From NCBI GenBank assembly GCA_003248315.1, contig QKWM01000003.1, forward strand, positions 124,001 to 188,000: a stretch of 64,000 nucleotides of DNA, in the 5' to 3' direction. This stretch comes from Streptomyces sp. SW4 (lineage in GTDB: Bacteria > Actinomycetota > Actinomycetes > Streptomycetales > Streptomycetaceae). Below, piece after piece: positions 49,094 to 62,411 of this stretch (positions are counted from its first letter, which is position 1; every line of letters starts with the position of its first letter). The notes under the pieces are model-generated. The model was not told where the DNA came from and searched no databases. It saw nothing but the letters and a program-made list of their open reading frames with translations. A program made the position numbers and the translations under genes.

Positions 49094-50388
49094 CGAACAC
49101 CCTGCAATACCGCTTCGACGGGCCGGAAGACGCCCCGGTCCTGATCCTGGGTCCCTCACTGGGCACCACCTGGCACATGTGGGACCGCCAGGTCCCGGAG
49201 CTGGCGCAGCAGTGGCGGGTCTTCCGCTTCGACCTGCCCGGACACGGCGGCGCCCCCGCTCACCCGGCGGGCTCGGTCGCCGATCTCACCGCGCGGCTGC
49301 TGGCCACGCTCGACGGCTCGGCATCCAGCGGTTCGGCTACGCGGGCTGCGCGCTCGGCGGCGCGGTCGGCGTCGAGCTGGCGCTGCGCCACCCCGAGCGG
49401 CTCGCCTCGCTCGCGCTGATCGCCGCGTCCCCGCGCTTCGGCACGGCCGACGAGTTCCGCCAGCGCGGTGTGATCGTGCGGACCAACGGGCTCGACCCAT
49501 CGCCCGTACCTCGCCCGACCGCTGGTTCACGGGCGGTTTCGCCGCGGCCCAGCCCGCGATCACCGAGTGGGCCGTGCAGATGGTCCGCACCACCGACCCC
49601 GGCTGCTACATCGCCGCCTGCGAGGCGCTCGCCTCGTTCGACGTGCGGGCGGAACTGGGCCGGGTCGGGGTGCCCACCCTGGTCCTGGTCGGATCCGACG
49701 ACCAGGTCACCGGCCCGGCCGAGGCCCGCACCCTGGTCGCCGGCATCCCCGACGCCCGGCTCGCCGTCGTCCCCGGCGCTTCCCACCTGGTGCCGGTCGA
49801 GCAGCCCGCGGCCGTCACCGACCTGCTGGTGCGGCACTTCGGCACCGCCTGGCAGCCCGCTCACGACAGCGCCACCGGCCAGACCGCGATCCCCGCGGCC
49901 CCGTCAAGCCGGTCCTGGCCGCCCCGCCGCAGCCCGTCCAGGCCGCGCCGGTCGCACCGGTCGCCGAGATCGCCCCGCCCGCCGTACCGCCGCAGGGTCA
50001 GGGCCGGCCCGACCCGTACGAGGCGGGGATGAAGGTGCGCCGCGAGGTGCTCGGCGACGCGCACGTCGACCGGGAGCTGGCCCAGGCCGACGACTTCTCC
50101 GGCGCCTTCCAGGAACTGCTCACCCGGTACGCCTGGGGCGAGATCTGGGACCGGCCCGGTCTGGACCGCCGCACCCGCAGTTGCGTCACGCTCACCGCCC
50201 TGGTCGCCGGCGGGCACACGGAGGAGCTGGCCTCCCACACCCGTGCCGCCCTGCGCAACGGCCTCACCCCCGACGAGATCGGGGAGGTGCTGCTCCAGGC
50301 GGCCGTCTACTGCGGTGTTCCGGCGGCGGCCGGTGCCTTCCGGGTGGCCCAGCAGGTCATCCGGGAGGAGACGACCCCGGCGGAGTGA
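49078..50388 (+). CDS. pcaL: PcaL: fused beta-ketoadipate enol-lactone hydrolase and 4-carboxymuconolactone decarboxylase (about three frame breaks)
   Basis: This is a bifunctional protocatechuate-pathway enzyme of ~440 residues. The N-terminal alpha/beta hydrolase is the PcaD part (LQYRFDGPEDAPVLILGPSL, then WRVFRFDLPGHGGAPAHPAG; the nucleophile elbow GYAGCALGGAV has Cys in place of the usual Ser, with His in GASHLVPVEQP). A Pro/Ala linker follows (~residues 275-310). The C-terminal PcaC part is RREVLGDAHVDRELAQADDF with AWGEIWDRPGLDRRTRSCVT. Breaks occur near 49320, 49500 and 49900. No pcaHGB genes are upstream, where they usually lie in Streptomyces. The GTG at 49078 lies inside the 38-bp repeat. 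Confidence 0.92.
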
Positions 50389-50464
50389 CCCGCGGCCCCC
50401 GTCCCGCCGCGCACGCCCGGACCGCCGTACGGCCCGTTCCGGCCGTGCGCGGCAGGATGGAACC

Positions 50465-51098
50465 ATGAAGCTCACGAAGAAGTCCCACGCCTGTGTCCGG
50501 CTCGAGAAGGACGGCCAGAGCCTCGTCCTGGACCCCGGAGCCTTCACCGAGGAGGACGCCGCGCTCGGCGCGGACGCCATCCTCGTCACCCACGAGCACC
50601 CCGACCACTTCGACGAGCTGCGGCTGCGCGCCGCCATGGAGATCAACCCGGCCGCGCAGATCTGGACGCTGAAGGCGGTCGCGGAGAAGCTCACCTCGGC
50701 CTTCCCGGGCCGGGTGCACACCGTCGGCCACGGCGACACCTTCACCGCCGCCGGGTTCGAGGTCCAGGTCCACGGCGAGCTGCACGCGGTGATCCACCCC
50801 GACATCCCCGGGTCACCAACGTCGGCTACCTCGTCGACGGCGGCAAGGTCTTCCACCCCGGCGACGCCCTCACCGTGCCCGAGCACCCGGTGGAGACCCT
50901 GATGCTCCCGGTGATGGCCCCCTGGAGCAAGATCTCCGAGGTGATCGACTACGTCCGCGAGGTCCGGCCGCGGCGCGCGTACGACATCCACGACGCGCTC
51001 CTCACCGATCTCGCCCGCCCGATCTACGACCGTCAGATCGGACAGCTGGGCGGCGCGGAGCACCTGCGGCTGACCCCGGGGACTCCGCCGAGGTGTGA
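50465..51098 (+). CDS. Metallo-beta-lactamase-fold hydrolase (two frame breaks)
   Basis: This is a small MBL-fold protein of ~211 residues, of the UlaG/UPF0173-like type. The metal motif reads ILVTHEHPDHFDELRL (HxHxDH), with a His in HGELHAVIHPDIP, an Asp in VFHPGDALTVPEH and a His in RAYDIHDALLT. Breaks occur near 50812 and 51081; the second, a missing G, brings in the stop at 51096-51098 (end LRLTPGDSAEV). ATG 50465 follows AGGATGG. The physiological substrate is unknown. Confidence 0.87.
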
Positions 51099-51156
51099 GC
51101 CGCACGGCCCGGCGGGCGGCACCGCGGTGTCGGTGGCGCCCGGTAGGTTGTGAGGC

Positions 51157-51934
51157 ATGCGCATCGCGACCTGGAACGTGAACTCGATCACCGCCCGCCT
51201 GCCGAGGCTGCTGGCCTGGCTGGAGAGCAGCGGCACCGACGTGCTCTGCCTCCAGGAGGCCAAGGTCGCCGAGGAGCAGTTCCCGTCCGGTGAGCTGCGC
51301 GAGCTGGGCTACGAGGCGGCGGTGCACGCGACCGGCAGGTGGAACGGGGTCGCGGTCCTCTCCCGCGTCGGCATCGAGGACGTGGTCAAGGGGCTGCCCG
51401 GCGACCCGGCTTCGACGGAGTGGTGGAGCCCCGCGCGATCTCCGCGACCTGCGGCCCGGTCCGCGTCTGGTCGGTCTACGTGCCGAACGGCCGCGAGGTG
51501 GACCACCCGCACTACGCGTACAAGCTCCAGTGGTTCGAGGCCCTGAAGGCGGCCGTCGCGGGTGACGCCGGCGGCAGCCGCCCGTTCGCCGTGATGGCGA
51601 CTACAACGTGGCGCCGACGGACGACGACGTCTACGACCGCGCCGCCTTCGAGGGCGCCACGCACGTCACCCCGGCCGAGCGCGCCGCCCTCGCCTCCCTG
51701 CGCGAGACCGGCCTGTCCGACGTGGTGCCGCGCCCGCTGAAGTACGAGCACCCGTTCACGTACTGGGACTACCGCCAGCTCTGCTTCCCGAAGAACCGCG
51801 GCATGCGCATCGACCTGGTGTACGGCAACGCGCCGTTCGCGAAGGCCGTCAAGGACGCCTACGTCGACCGGGAGGAGCGCAAGGGCAAGGGCGCCTCGGA
51901 CCACGCGCCGGTCGTCGTCGACCTCGACGTGTAG
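51157..51934 (+). CDS. xthA: Exodeoxyribonuclease III (AP endonuclease; two frame breaks)
   Basis: This is a DNA-repair nuclease of the ExoIII/APE family, ~260 residues. Motifs are MRIATWNVNSITARLPRLL, LCLQEAKV (catalytic Glu), YVPNGREVDHPHYAYKLQWF, GDYNVAPTDDDVYD (Asp, Asn) and the end GASDHAPVVVDLDV (Asp-His). Breaks occur near 51410 and 51600. As a housekeeping gene it gives strong evidence that the breaks in this window are technical. ATG 51157. Confidence 0.95.
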
Positions 51935-51962
51935 CCCGGCGGCGGGCCCGCCCCCGCGGGGG

Positions 51963-53727
51963 TCAGGGCACGAGCACGCCCGGTTCCACCGACTCGGCGA
52001 GCGCCGCGAGCCCCGCGTCACCGGGGTGCAGATGGTCGCCGCTGTCGTACGCGGGCAGCATCCGGGACGGCCGGGCGGGGTCGCGGACCACCGCGTCGAA
52101 GTCCAGGACGGCGTCGAAGGCGCCGCCGCGCCGCAGCCAGTCGTTGACCGCGGCCCGTTCGGCGTCGACGGCGGCCGTGCACGCCGCCGAGCCGCCGCAG
52201 GGCAGGATCGTCGCCGCCAGCATCCGCAGCCCCCGCGCCCGCCCGCGCTCGGCGAGCTGCCGCAGGCCGGCGATCACCCGCTCCGCGGAGGTGCCCGCGC
52301 GCAGGTCGTTGACGCCCTCGAAGACCAGCGCCGTCCGGACCGACGTCTGCGCGAGCACGTCCCGGTCGAACCGGTTGAGGGCGCTCACCCCCGCCGTGTC
52401 CGTGGACACCCCGTCGCCCGGGTAGCGGTCGGTGACGACCCGGTTGCCGGAGATGCCGTGGTTGAGCACGCCGTAGCGCGGCACGGCGCTCTGGGCGCGC
52501 AGCCGGGCGGCCAGCACGTCCGGCCAGCGCCGGTTCGCGTCCGGCGTGGACGCGGTGCCGTCGGTGATCGAGTCGCCGAGCAGCGCCACCGACCCCGGCC
52601 CGCCGCCCACGTCCACGCCGGTCAGCAGCGGCCAGCTGGTCAGCACGGAGGTGAAGGCGGCGGCCGAGCCGTCCGCGGTGTGGTCGCCCGGCTCGCTCAC
52701 GTACGACCGCTGCAGGGCGAGCCGGTGCAGCGGCGCGGCCGTCACGGTGCCCGGCAGATGGAAGCTGACCAGCAGATCGGCGCCGGCCGGCACCGCGAAG
52801 GCGAGCGGATCGCTGTACGCCTGGGCGCCCGCCGGGATCTCGGCGCCCGCCGCGCCGCCGAACGACAGCGGAACCGGCGCCTGCCGGGCCGCGGCCCCGC
52901 CGCCCGCAGGGCCACGGTCGCGCCGCCGATCCGGACCGGCGCCGACGCGAAGGTGTTGTCGAACCGCACCCGCACCCGGGGGCCGCCCGCCGACGTGTGC
53001 ACGACCAGCCGCAGGGTGCGGCCGGTCCACGGTCCCACGGCCGCGACACCGCCGGTCGACGCCGCCCAGCTGCCCGTCCAGCCCCGCCCGGTGTCCCGTA
53101 CCGACAGGGCGAAGACGTGCAGGCCGCCGGCGCGCGGCAGCCGCACCGCGGTCACCCGGCGCTCCGGCGCCAGCGGCACCGTCACCACGTACAGCCGGGC
53201 CCGCTCGGGAAGCCGCCCGCCGGGGTGTTCACGTGCGGCAGCGCCACCGCCTTGGTGGCGAGCGGGCCGGTGCGCCAGTCGGGTGCGGTCAGCCGGTACG
53301 CCGACCGGCCGCCGTCGGCGTACGTCACCTCGCCCGGGCCTCCGACGGGGCCGCCGGCGGTGCCCGTGACGAGGAACGCGAGCGCGTCGCCGCGCCCGGT
53401 GACCCGTACGAGCTGCCCGTCGGCCCGGACGTTGTCCGGTTCGCCGGGGCGCCGCTGCGGCCAGGTCAGCCGGGCGCCCGCGACGGTGAGGACGCGCCCC
53501 GGAGTCCACCCGGCCGCGGCCAGGTCCCGCGCCGACAGGGAGGCGCCCGCTCCGTCGAAGTCCGCGGCGTCCGGCCGGGCGTCGTCGCTGACCGCCCTGT
53601 TGTCGAAGAGCCGCTCCAGCGGCAGCGGCACCGCCCGGTCCGCCGCGGCCGCCCGGGGCGCGACGCCCGTCACCAGCGAGGCCGCCGCGGCGAGGACGGC
53701 CGCGCAACTCACCACCCATCGGCGCAC
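51963..53727 (-). CDS. Secreted SGNH/GDSL-family esterase (two frame breaks)
   Basis: This is an exported protein of ~589 residues after repair. It has a Sec signal peptide (RRWVVSCAAVLAAAASLVTG, then VAPRAAAA). A ~350-residue N-terminal beta-rich region is followed by the SGNH hydrolase domain with SVALLGDSITDGTAST (Ser), FEGVNDLRAGTSAE (Asn) and SGDHLHPGDAGLAAL (Asp, His). Breaks occur near 53218 and 52905. ATG 53727. It probably acts on cell-wall or plant polysaccharide esters; its operon is monocistronic and convergent with xthA. Confidence 0.88.
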
Positions 53728-53892
53728 GGCCGGCTCCTCCCGCTCCTCCCGCCCACGCGGGACGCAGGGTGAAGCTAGAAAGCGGCCCCCGGCACGTCAA
53801 CGAGCCATGCAGCAACGGGAGGTGAAGTCCCTCCGACGCGCCCCACCGCGCGCCTGTGGTGCGCACGGGGGTACGAATGCCAGGCTGGAGGT

Positions 53893-54299
53893 ATGAACAT
53901 CCCTTTCCTGGGCAAGCGGCGCGAGCCTCCCGGCGCTCCCGACGCCGAGGGCATCGCGGATCTGCTCGCCGAGTGCGAACTGCTGCGCTCGCAGGCGGCC
54001 GGGAGGGGGTGCGGCTCGACGACTCGGCGGCCTCGCTGGAGGCGCTGGACCAGCTGGTGCCCCGCTGGCGGGACGACGAGGAGTCCCTGTCGTGGCTGGG
54101 CAACGACGCGGGACTGTATCTGGGCACGGTGATCGTGCGCACGGTCCCGGGGGCCGCCTGGCGCATCCGCTCCGACGGCCAGCCCGTCGTCCGGCTGGCC
54201 TCCGGGCGGGAGTTCGACGTGGTGGCCTCCGGGCACGAGTGGGCCGCCAGCGGGGTGCCCGAGCTGTCGCAGCTCTACGCGGAGGTCGCGGAGCCCTGA
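53893..54299 (+). CDS. DUF6278-like small protein (one frame break)
   Basis: This is a ~135-residue cytoplasmic protein, ATG 53893 after GGAGG. The pattern ADLLAECELLRSQA, LDDSAASLEALDQLVPRWRD, WLGNDAGLYLGTVIVRTVPG and GREFDVVASGHEW is that of the actinobacterial DUF6278 family, whose function is unknown. One G is missing near 54005. Confidence 0.82.
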
Positions 54300-54604
54300 C
54301 CGCGCGATGCCCGTCGGCCGGGCCCGCGGCGGCCACGACGGCCGACGACGGCCGGCGACGGCCGGCGACGGCCGACGGCGGCAATAATGGCGGTAAATAC
54401 GGCTAATGCCCGGAAAGTGCGTGTCGGGTGCGCGGTACTTCCGGGTCCGGATACGTTGCGGCCATCCGGAGACCGCCGAGAAGGAGGGCCGGCACCGCCG
54501 TCGATCCCTTGACCGAGCGCCGTACCCGTCGGCGGCAGCCGCAGATCACTGCTCTCGCGAGGAGAAGGTCAGCTGCGCGCCGTTCGGGTGCCGCCCGGTT
54601 GCTC
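54300..54604. other. Intergenic region with a 10-bp tandem repeat
   Basis: This 305-bp gap lies between convergent genes. At 54337-54376 there are four 10-bp units close to GACGGCCGGC (two end in AC). Apart from AATAATGGCGGTAAATACGG (54383-54402) it shows nothing else. Confidence 0.75.
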
Positions 54605-55362
54605 TCAGGAGGCCCGGTGGGAGTTGCGGGGAGCGGGTGGTGCCGGCAGCGGACTGGTCGCCGCGCGGGTCACGTCCCCCACCAGCTCGACCATGTCCGG
54701 CCCGTAGGCCCGGGAGTTGACGACCTTGAGCAGCAGCACGAAGGGGGCGTTGCCGTGCTTGCGGGCGAGCCGCTCGTGGTGGCGGGCGAGGTAGCGCGTG
54801 GCGGCCTGGTTGGTGATCGCCCGCTGCCCGCAGAACAGGAACGCCGGCCGGGACTCGCGCCGGTCGCCGGCGGTGAGCCGGGCCAGCAGCACGTACTCGG
54901 TGATCCCCGGCTCCATGCGGTAGCGCTCGGCGCCGATCTGGAACGCCCCCGGTCCGGGCCCGGCTCCGGATCCACGTTGACGCGCACCCCGGGGAGCATG
55001 GCCGCCATGTGGGCCGCCATGCGCCGGTTGGACGCGGGGCCGCCCACGCAGAACTCGGTGCGCTCGCCGAAGCCCTGATGGACCGTGTCCTGGGTGACCA
55101 TCTGGACGTGCGCCCCGCAGTCCTTGATCAGCGCGGACAGCTCCAGCAGCGCGAACACGTCGATGCGGTGGACCGCCGGTTCCACCATGGCCGGGTCGCG
55201 GTTGACGACGAGCAGCGACTCGGAGTTCTCCGGCAGCCCGAAGAAGGCCTGCTTGCGCCGGAGTTTCCGGCGCCACAGGTACGTACGGGCGATCCAGCCC
55301 AGCGCGGCGCTGATGCCCGCCGCGATCACGCCCAGGACGATGTTGCGCACGTCGTCGGTCAT
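54605..55362 (-). CDS. Membrane-anchored protein of unknown function (one frame break)
   Basis: This is a ~252-residue protein with one N-terminal membrane helix (NIVLGVIAAGISAALGWIAR) followed by a basic stop-transfer segment (WRRKLRRKQ), so the rest should be cytoplasmic. Conserved-looking segments are SESLLVVNRDPAMVEPAVHR, TEFCVGGPASNRRMAAH and VLLKVVNSRAYGPDMVELVG. It resembles a widespread Streptomyces hypothetical family I cannot name. The frame breaks once near 54965. ATG 55362. Confidence 0.82.
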
Positions 55363-55479
55363 GGGCGCGCATGCTAGCGCCCCCGGGCAAACCCGTGTTC
55401 GACAGGCCCCCGGGCGTGCCCCTGACGTGCGCATGTCGATCAACTAGGCTGCCCGGACGGCCCTTCACCGGAGGTGCGC

Positions 55480-57298
55480 ATGTACGGTTCCCTCGCACGG
55501 AAGCTGACGGTTCTGGCGGTCGCCGCCGCCACGATGTCGGTGGGGGCGGCCGCCCCGCCCGCCGAGCGGACCCCGCCGTCCGCGGCACAGCCCCGGCCGC
55601 CCGAGAAGACACCGGTCGCCGTCGGCCGGGGCGGCGCCGTCTCCAGCGTCGACCCGGACGCCACCGCCGCCGGCATCGAGGTGCTGCGCGAGGGCGGCAA
55701 CGCCGTCGACGCCGCCGTCGCCACCGCGGCCGCGCTCGGCGTCACCGAGCCCTACTCCGCCGGCATCGGCGGGGGCGGCTACTTCCTCTACTACGACGCC
55801 CGCAGCCGCACGGTGCACACCGTCGACGGCCGGGAGGCCGCACCCCGCACCGCCGACGAGAACCTCTTCACCGAGAACGGCGAACCCCTCCCCTTCGCCG
55901 AGGCCGTCAGCAGCGGACTCGCCGTCGGCACCCCGGCACGCCCGCCACCTGGCAGACCGTCCTCGACAGGTGGGGCAGCCGCGAACTCGGCCCCCTGCTG
56001 GAGCCCGCCGAGCGCCTGGCCCGCCACGGCTTCACCGTCGACGACACCTTCCGCGCCCAGACCGCCGCCAACGAGCAGCGGTTCCGCTACTTCCCCGACA
56101 CCGCCGAGCTGTTCCTCCCCGGCGGCGAACTCCCCGCCGTCGGCTCCACCTTCACCAACCCCGGCCTCGCCCGCACCTACCGCCAGCTGGCCCGCGAGGG
56201 CGTCGGCGCCGTCTACCACGGCGACATCGGCGAGGACATCGTCGCCACCGTCCGCACACCGCCCGTGGACCCGGACTCCGGCTGGAACGCCCGCCCGGGC
56301 GACCTCACCGCCGAGGACCTGGCCGCCTACCGCACCAAGGCCCAGCGCCCGACGACGACCTCCTACCGCGGCCTGGACGTCCACTCCGTCGCGCCGTCCT
56401 CCTCCGGCGGCACCACCGTCGGCGAGGCCCTGAACCTCCTGGAGCGCACCGACCTGTCCGGGGCGAGCCAGGAGCGCTACCTGCACCGCCTCGTCGAGGC
56501 GAGCCGCATCGCCTTCGCCGACCGCGGACGCTGGGTCGGCGACCCGGCCTTCGAGGACGTGCCCACACGTGAGCTGCTGTCCCAGCGGTACGCCGACTCC
56601 CGGGCGTGCCTGATCCGGGACGACGCCGCGCTCACCAGCCCCTCGCGCCCGGCGACCCCCGCGACCCCGAGCCCTGCGGCACCGGGGACCGGGCGGCACC
56701 GACGACGTACGAGGGCGAGAACACCACCCATCTGACGACCGCCGACCGGTGGGGCAACGTCGTCGCCTACACGCTCACCATCGAGCAGACCGGCGGCAGC
56801 GGCATCACCGTGCCCGGCCGCGGCTTCCTGCTCAACAACGAGCTGACCGACTTCTCCTTCGCGCCGGCCGACCCGGCCGTGCACGACCCGAACCTGCCCG
56901 GGCCCGGCAAGCGCCCCCGGTCCTCCATCGCACCGACCATCGTCCTGGACCGGCACGACCGCCCGGTCGTCGCGCTCGGCTCCCCCGGCGGCGCCACCAT
57001 CATCACCACCGTCCTGGGGACCCTCACCGGCTTCCTCGACCGCGGTCTGCCCCTGGACGAGGCGATCGCCGCACCCCGCGCCAGCCAGCGCAACACGGCG
57101 CGGACCGACCTCGAACCGGGCCTGTACGACAGCGCGCTGCGCGAGCGGCTGGAGGCACTCGGGCACTCCTTCAGGCGAACCCCGGAGATCGGCGCGGCGA
57201 CCGCCGTCCAGCGGCTGCCCGGCGGCCGGTGGCTGGCCGCCGCCGAGCGGGAACGGCGCGGCGGCGGCTCGGCGATGGTCGTCCGGCCGGCGCGGTAG
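55480..57298 (+). CDS. ggt: Gamma-glutamyltransferase (about three frame breaks)
   Basis: This is a secreted Ntn-hydrolase of ~607 residues that self-cleaves and transfers gamma-glutamyl groups from glutathione-like thiols. A signal peptide (MYGSLARKLTVLAVAAATMS) precedes the large subunit (AVSSVDPDATAAGIEVLREG, ATAAALGVTEPYSAGIGGGG). The new N-terminal nucleophile Thr is in GENTTHLTTADRWGNVVAYT. FLLNNELTDFSF and PRSSIAPTIVLD are small-subunit motifs. Breaks occur near 55935 and 56640-56700. ATG 55480 follows GGAGG. The gene is convergent with the ClpC-like gene 3 bases away, with no room for a terminator. Confidence 0.93.
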
Positions 57299-57301
57299 GG
57301 C

Positions 57302-59838
<2,537 letters not shown>

Positions 59839-59983
59839 CGTGTCCGTGCCTCCGCGCTCCGCTGCCGTGCGTGTGCCGTACGTGCCGGGTCGGGTAACCC
59901 GGCCGGGGGCCGTTATGCCCAACATGGCATGTTCTGTGGCGGCGGGCACTTCAGGGGGCCTGAGGGTGGGGCCGGGGCGGGCG

Positions 59984-60102
59984 CGGTGCGCTTCGGGTGA
60001 GGCCGGGGCGGCCGGGGTGCGCTTCGGGTGAGGCCGGGGTGCTCTTGGGCTGAGCCGGGGCGAGGGCGGGGTCGGGCCGGGGTGCGCCTCGGGGGAGCCG
60101 GG
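59984..60102. repeat. Degenerate ~23-bp direct repeats in a gene-free gap
   Basis: In the 413-bp gap 59839-60251, units like GTGCGCTTCGGGTGAGGCCG followed by a G run recur near 59985, 60015, 60038 (GTGCTCTTGGGCTGAG) and 60081 (GTGCGCCTCGGGGGAG). The rest of the gap has no gene. Confidence 0.7.
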
Positions 60103-60251
60103 GGCGGAGCGGAGACGGGTACTGGCCCGGCGCCCGGGCCTGCGGAGGCGGACGTCACCGGTGGAAAACTCCCTGTAGCGGCGCCGTAACACGGCTGGTG
60201 TTTCCTGGCCGACCGGACCGGAAGGCTCCAGTCTGTTCGGGGAGTTGAGCG

Positions 60252-62056
60252 ATGACCGCGGAGCGGTGGCCGGGCGGGGCGAGGCAGTTCGCGGGCTGGC
60301 TGGCGGACCTGCTGTCCCGCCTGGACCAGGACGACGGCTGGTGCGGGATCTTCTGGCGGCGCGATCCGGACGGCATGCGGGACTGTCTGGACGGGCGCGA
60401 CGTGCCGCCGTGGGACGTGGTGGAGGCGATCCTGGCCGACGTCGCCGCGCGGTACGGCCCCGGAACGGCACGCGCCGAGGCGGAACGGGCCCGGGCCCTG
60501 CATGCCGCGGCGCTCGCGGAGCACGACGCCCGGCCCGGCGCCCGCGACGCCCTCGCGGACCGGCTCGACGTCACGCTCCGCGAGCAGCGGTACGCCGCCG
60601 AGCGGCAGGCCGGTCTCGGCCGGCTGCTCGCCGCGGCCGGTGAGCCGGGGAGGCCGACGCCCTCCGTCTCGACCTGGCCTGGGCCCGCGACGATCACGCG
60701 CGGGCGACGGCCCGCTGTGCGGAACTGCGCTCCCGGATGGAGCGGTTGGACCACCTCGCCCTCGCGGAGGGCCCGGCGAACGCGGCCCACGCCGCGACCG
60801 GTCACGCCGTCCGTGCGCCGGCGGTCGGGCCCCGGGACCCCGTGCCGGCCGGCGCGCCCGGCGCGCCCAGCGCCGCAGCGTCACCGGGCGCGCCCGATGC
60901 GGTCCCGCCGGTGGCCGCGGTTCCCGGCCCCGCACCGGCCGACGCACCCGATGCCCCCGCTCCGGCCGGCGGGCTCGATGCCCTCGGGTCGTCCGGGGGG
61001 CCCGATGCCCTCGGGTCGTCCGGTGCCGCCGATGCTCCGGTCTCGGCCGGTGTGCCCGACACCTCCGCGTCGGTCGTCGGGGCCGAAGCCCTCGGACCGG
61101 CCGGTGCCCCCGCCGCTCCCGCCTCGGCCGGTGCCCCGCCGCGCCCGCTTCGGCCGGTGGGCCTGGCGCTCCGGCCTCGGTCGGCGGGTCCGGCGCTTCC
61201 GTGTCGGCCGGTGGGCCTGGCGCTCCCGCCTCGGTCGGCGGGTCCGGCGCTTCCGTGTCGGGAGGCGGGGCCGAGGCCCCGCCCCGCCCGGTGGTACCGG
61301 CAAAGCGCGCAGGCGGTGGCGGGGCGGGGCCCGGTTCGCCGGCGTGGCCGGCGAGGACGGCGGGGAGGGGGGCGGTCCCGTCGCCGTGCCGTTCGACGCC
61401 GTACCGGGCCGGCCGCCCCGCCCGCCGGCGGCGGACGCGCCGCCCGCGCGGCGCGAGGTTCGCCGGCGCGGCCGGGGAACCGGAGCCGCCCGGGCAGGCC
61501 GCCGCCCCGCCCGCCCCGAGCCCGGCGCGGGGGAGCGCCGGGAGGCCGCCCGCCTGGTGGCGGCGCTGGCGCGGCTGCGCGCCGAGGGACGCAGCGGAGA
61601 GGCGCACGCCCTGCTGGCCGAGGCCGCCCACGGGCCCGCCACCCGCCTCCCGCTGCTGGCCGCCGGGCTGCGGCAGGCCGGGCTGGGCGCCGACTGGGCC
61701 ACGCTGCTGTGGGAGGCCGCGTCGCTGCCCGTCGCCCGGCTGGTCGCCGCCGCCGAGGCGCTGGCCGCCGCCGGTCACCGGGGGACGGGGAGCAACTGCT
61801 GCGGCAGGGCGTCGCCCGGCCCGCCGCCGAGGTCGGCCGGGGCGTGCTCGGCCTGCTCGCCGAGGGGCGTCACCGCGAGGCCAGGGCGCTGCTCGACGTC
61901 TATGTGCGGGTGCGCACCCCTCAGGAGGCCGCCCGCAGCGCCGTACCCGACCCGAAGGTGATCGCACCGCTGCTCCTGGAGGCCGCCGAGGGGGTGGGCG
62001 AAGAGCACCGCTGGGACCTGGTGCACGCACTCCGCGTCGCCGGACTGGCCCCCTGA
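60252..62056 (+). CDS. Ala/Pro/Gly-rich repetitive protein of unknown function (several frame breaks)
   Basis: This is a ~600-residue cytoplasmic protein. The N-terminal ~75 residues are ordered (TAERWPGGARQFAGWLADLL, then WCGIFWRRDPDGMRDCLDG). A coiled-coil-like Arg/Glu-rich helix follows (~75-165), then ~200 residues of disordered Ala/Pro/Gly repeats, and a C-terminal helical domain (ARLVAALARLRAEGRSGEAH, LLLEAAEGVGEEHRWDLVHA). The C-terminal part resembles pentatricopeptide- or TPR-like helices counted in Streptomyces regulators. Breaks occur near 60645, 61140, 61330 and 61780. I do not recognise a function. Confidence 0.65.
61150..61260 (+). repeat. In-frame 54-bp (2 x 27-bp) coding repeat
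   Basis: Two 54-bp copies start at 61150 and 61204, with a single substitution seen. Each is made of two related 27-bp halves, which in the likely frame encode SAGGPGAPA and SVGGSGASV. Repeat number can change without a frameshift. Confidence 0.85.
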
Positions 62057-62411
62057 CACGCGCCTGGTCGGGGGCGGCGGGCTCACCCTGACGGCACGAC
62101 CCCGCGTCGCCGTCGCCGGACCCGCCCCTGCCACCCGCGCGAGCCCGCCCCACCGGCCCCGCCTCCCGGCTCCCGTACGACGCCCTCCGCACGACGACCC
62201 CGCACGACTGCCCCACGCCCCCACTGCGCCCCCGTGCGCCCCGGCGTGCGCCCGGTCGTCGGGCCGCTCACCCACAGGGGTGCGAAACGGCGTCGACACC
62301 GCGGCTTGGCGACGATGGTCTTGGCAAGCCCCCGCCGAGGCTTACGGTCGTGCCTCTACGGCCTGCGTCTACGGGCGTAGAGGCTCTGGCGTCCCGTCGA
62401 AGGAGCAGCTC
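62057..62411. promoter_or_regulatory. Upstream region of the nitrilase operon with an inverted repeat
   Basis: This is a 355-bp gap without a gene. A perfect 9-bp inverted repeat GCCTCTACG (62352-62360) / CGTAGAGGC (62376-62384) surrounds another CGTCTACGGG, so TCTACG occurs twice and CGTAGA once in 33 bases. It ends 27 bases before the nitrilase ATG, a typical operator position. The ribosome site AGGAG is at 62401. Confidence 0.7.
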
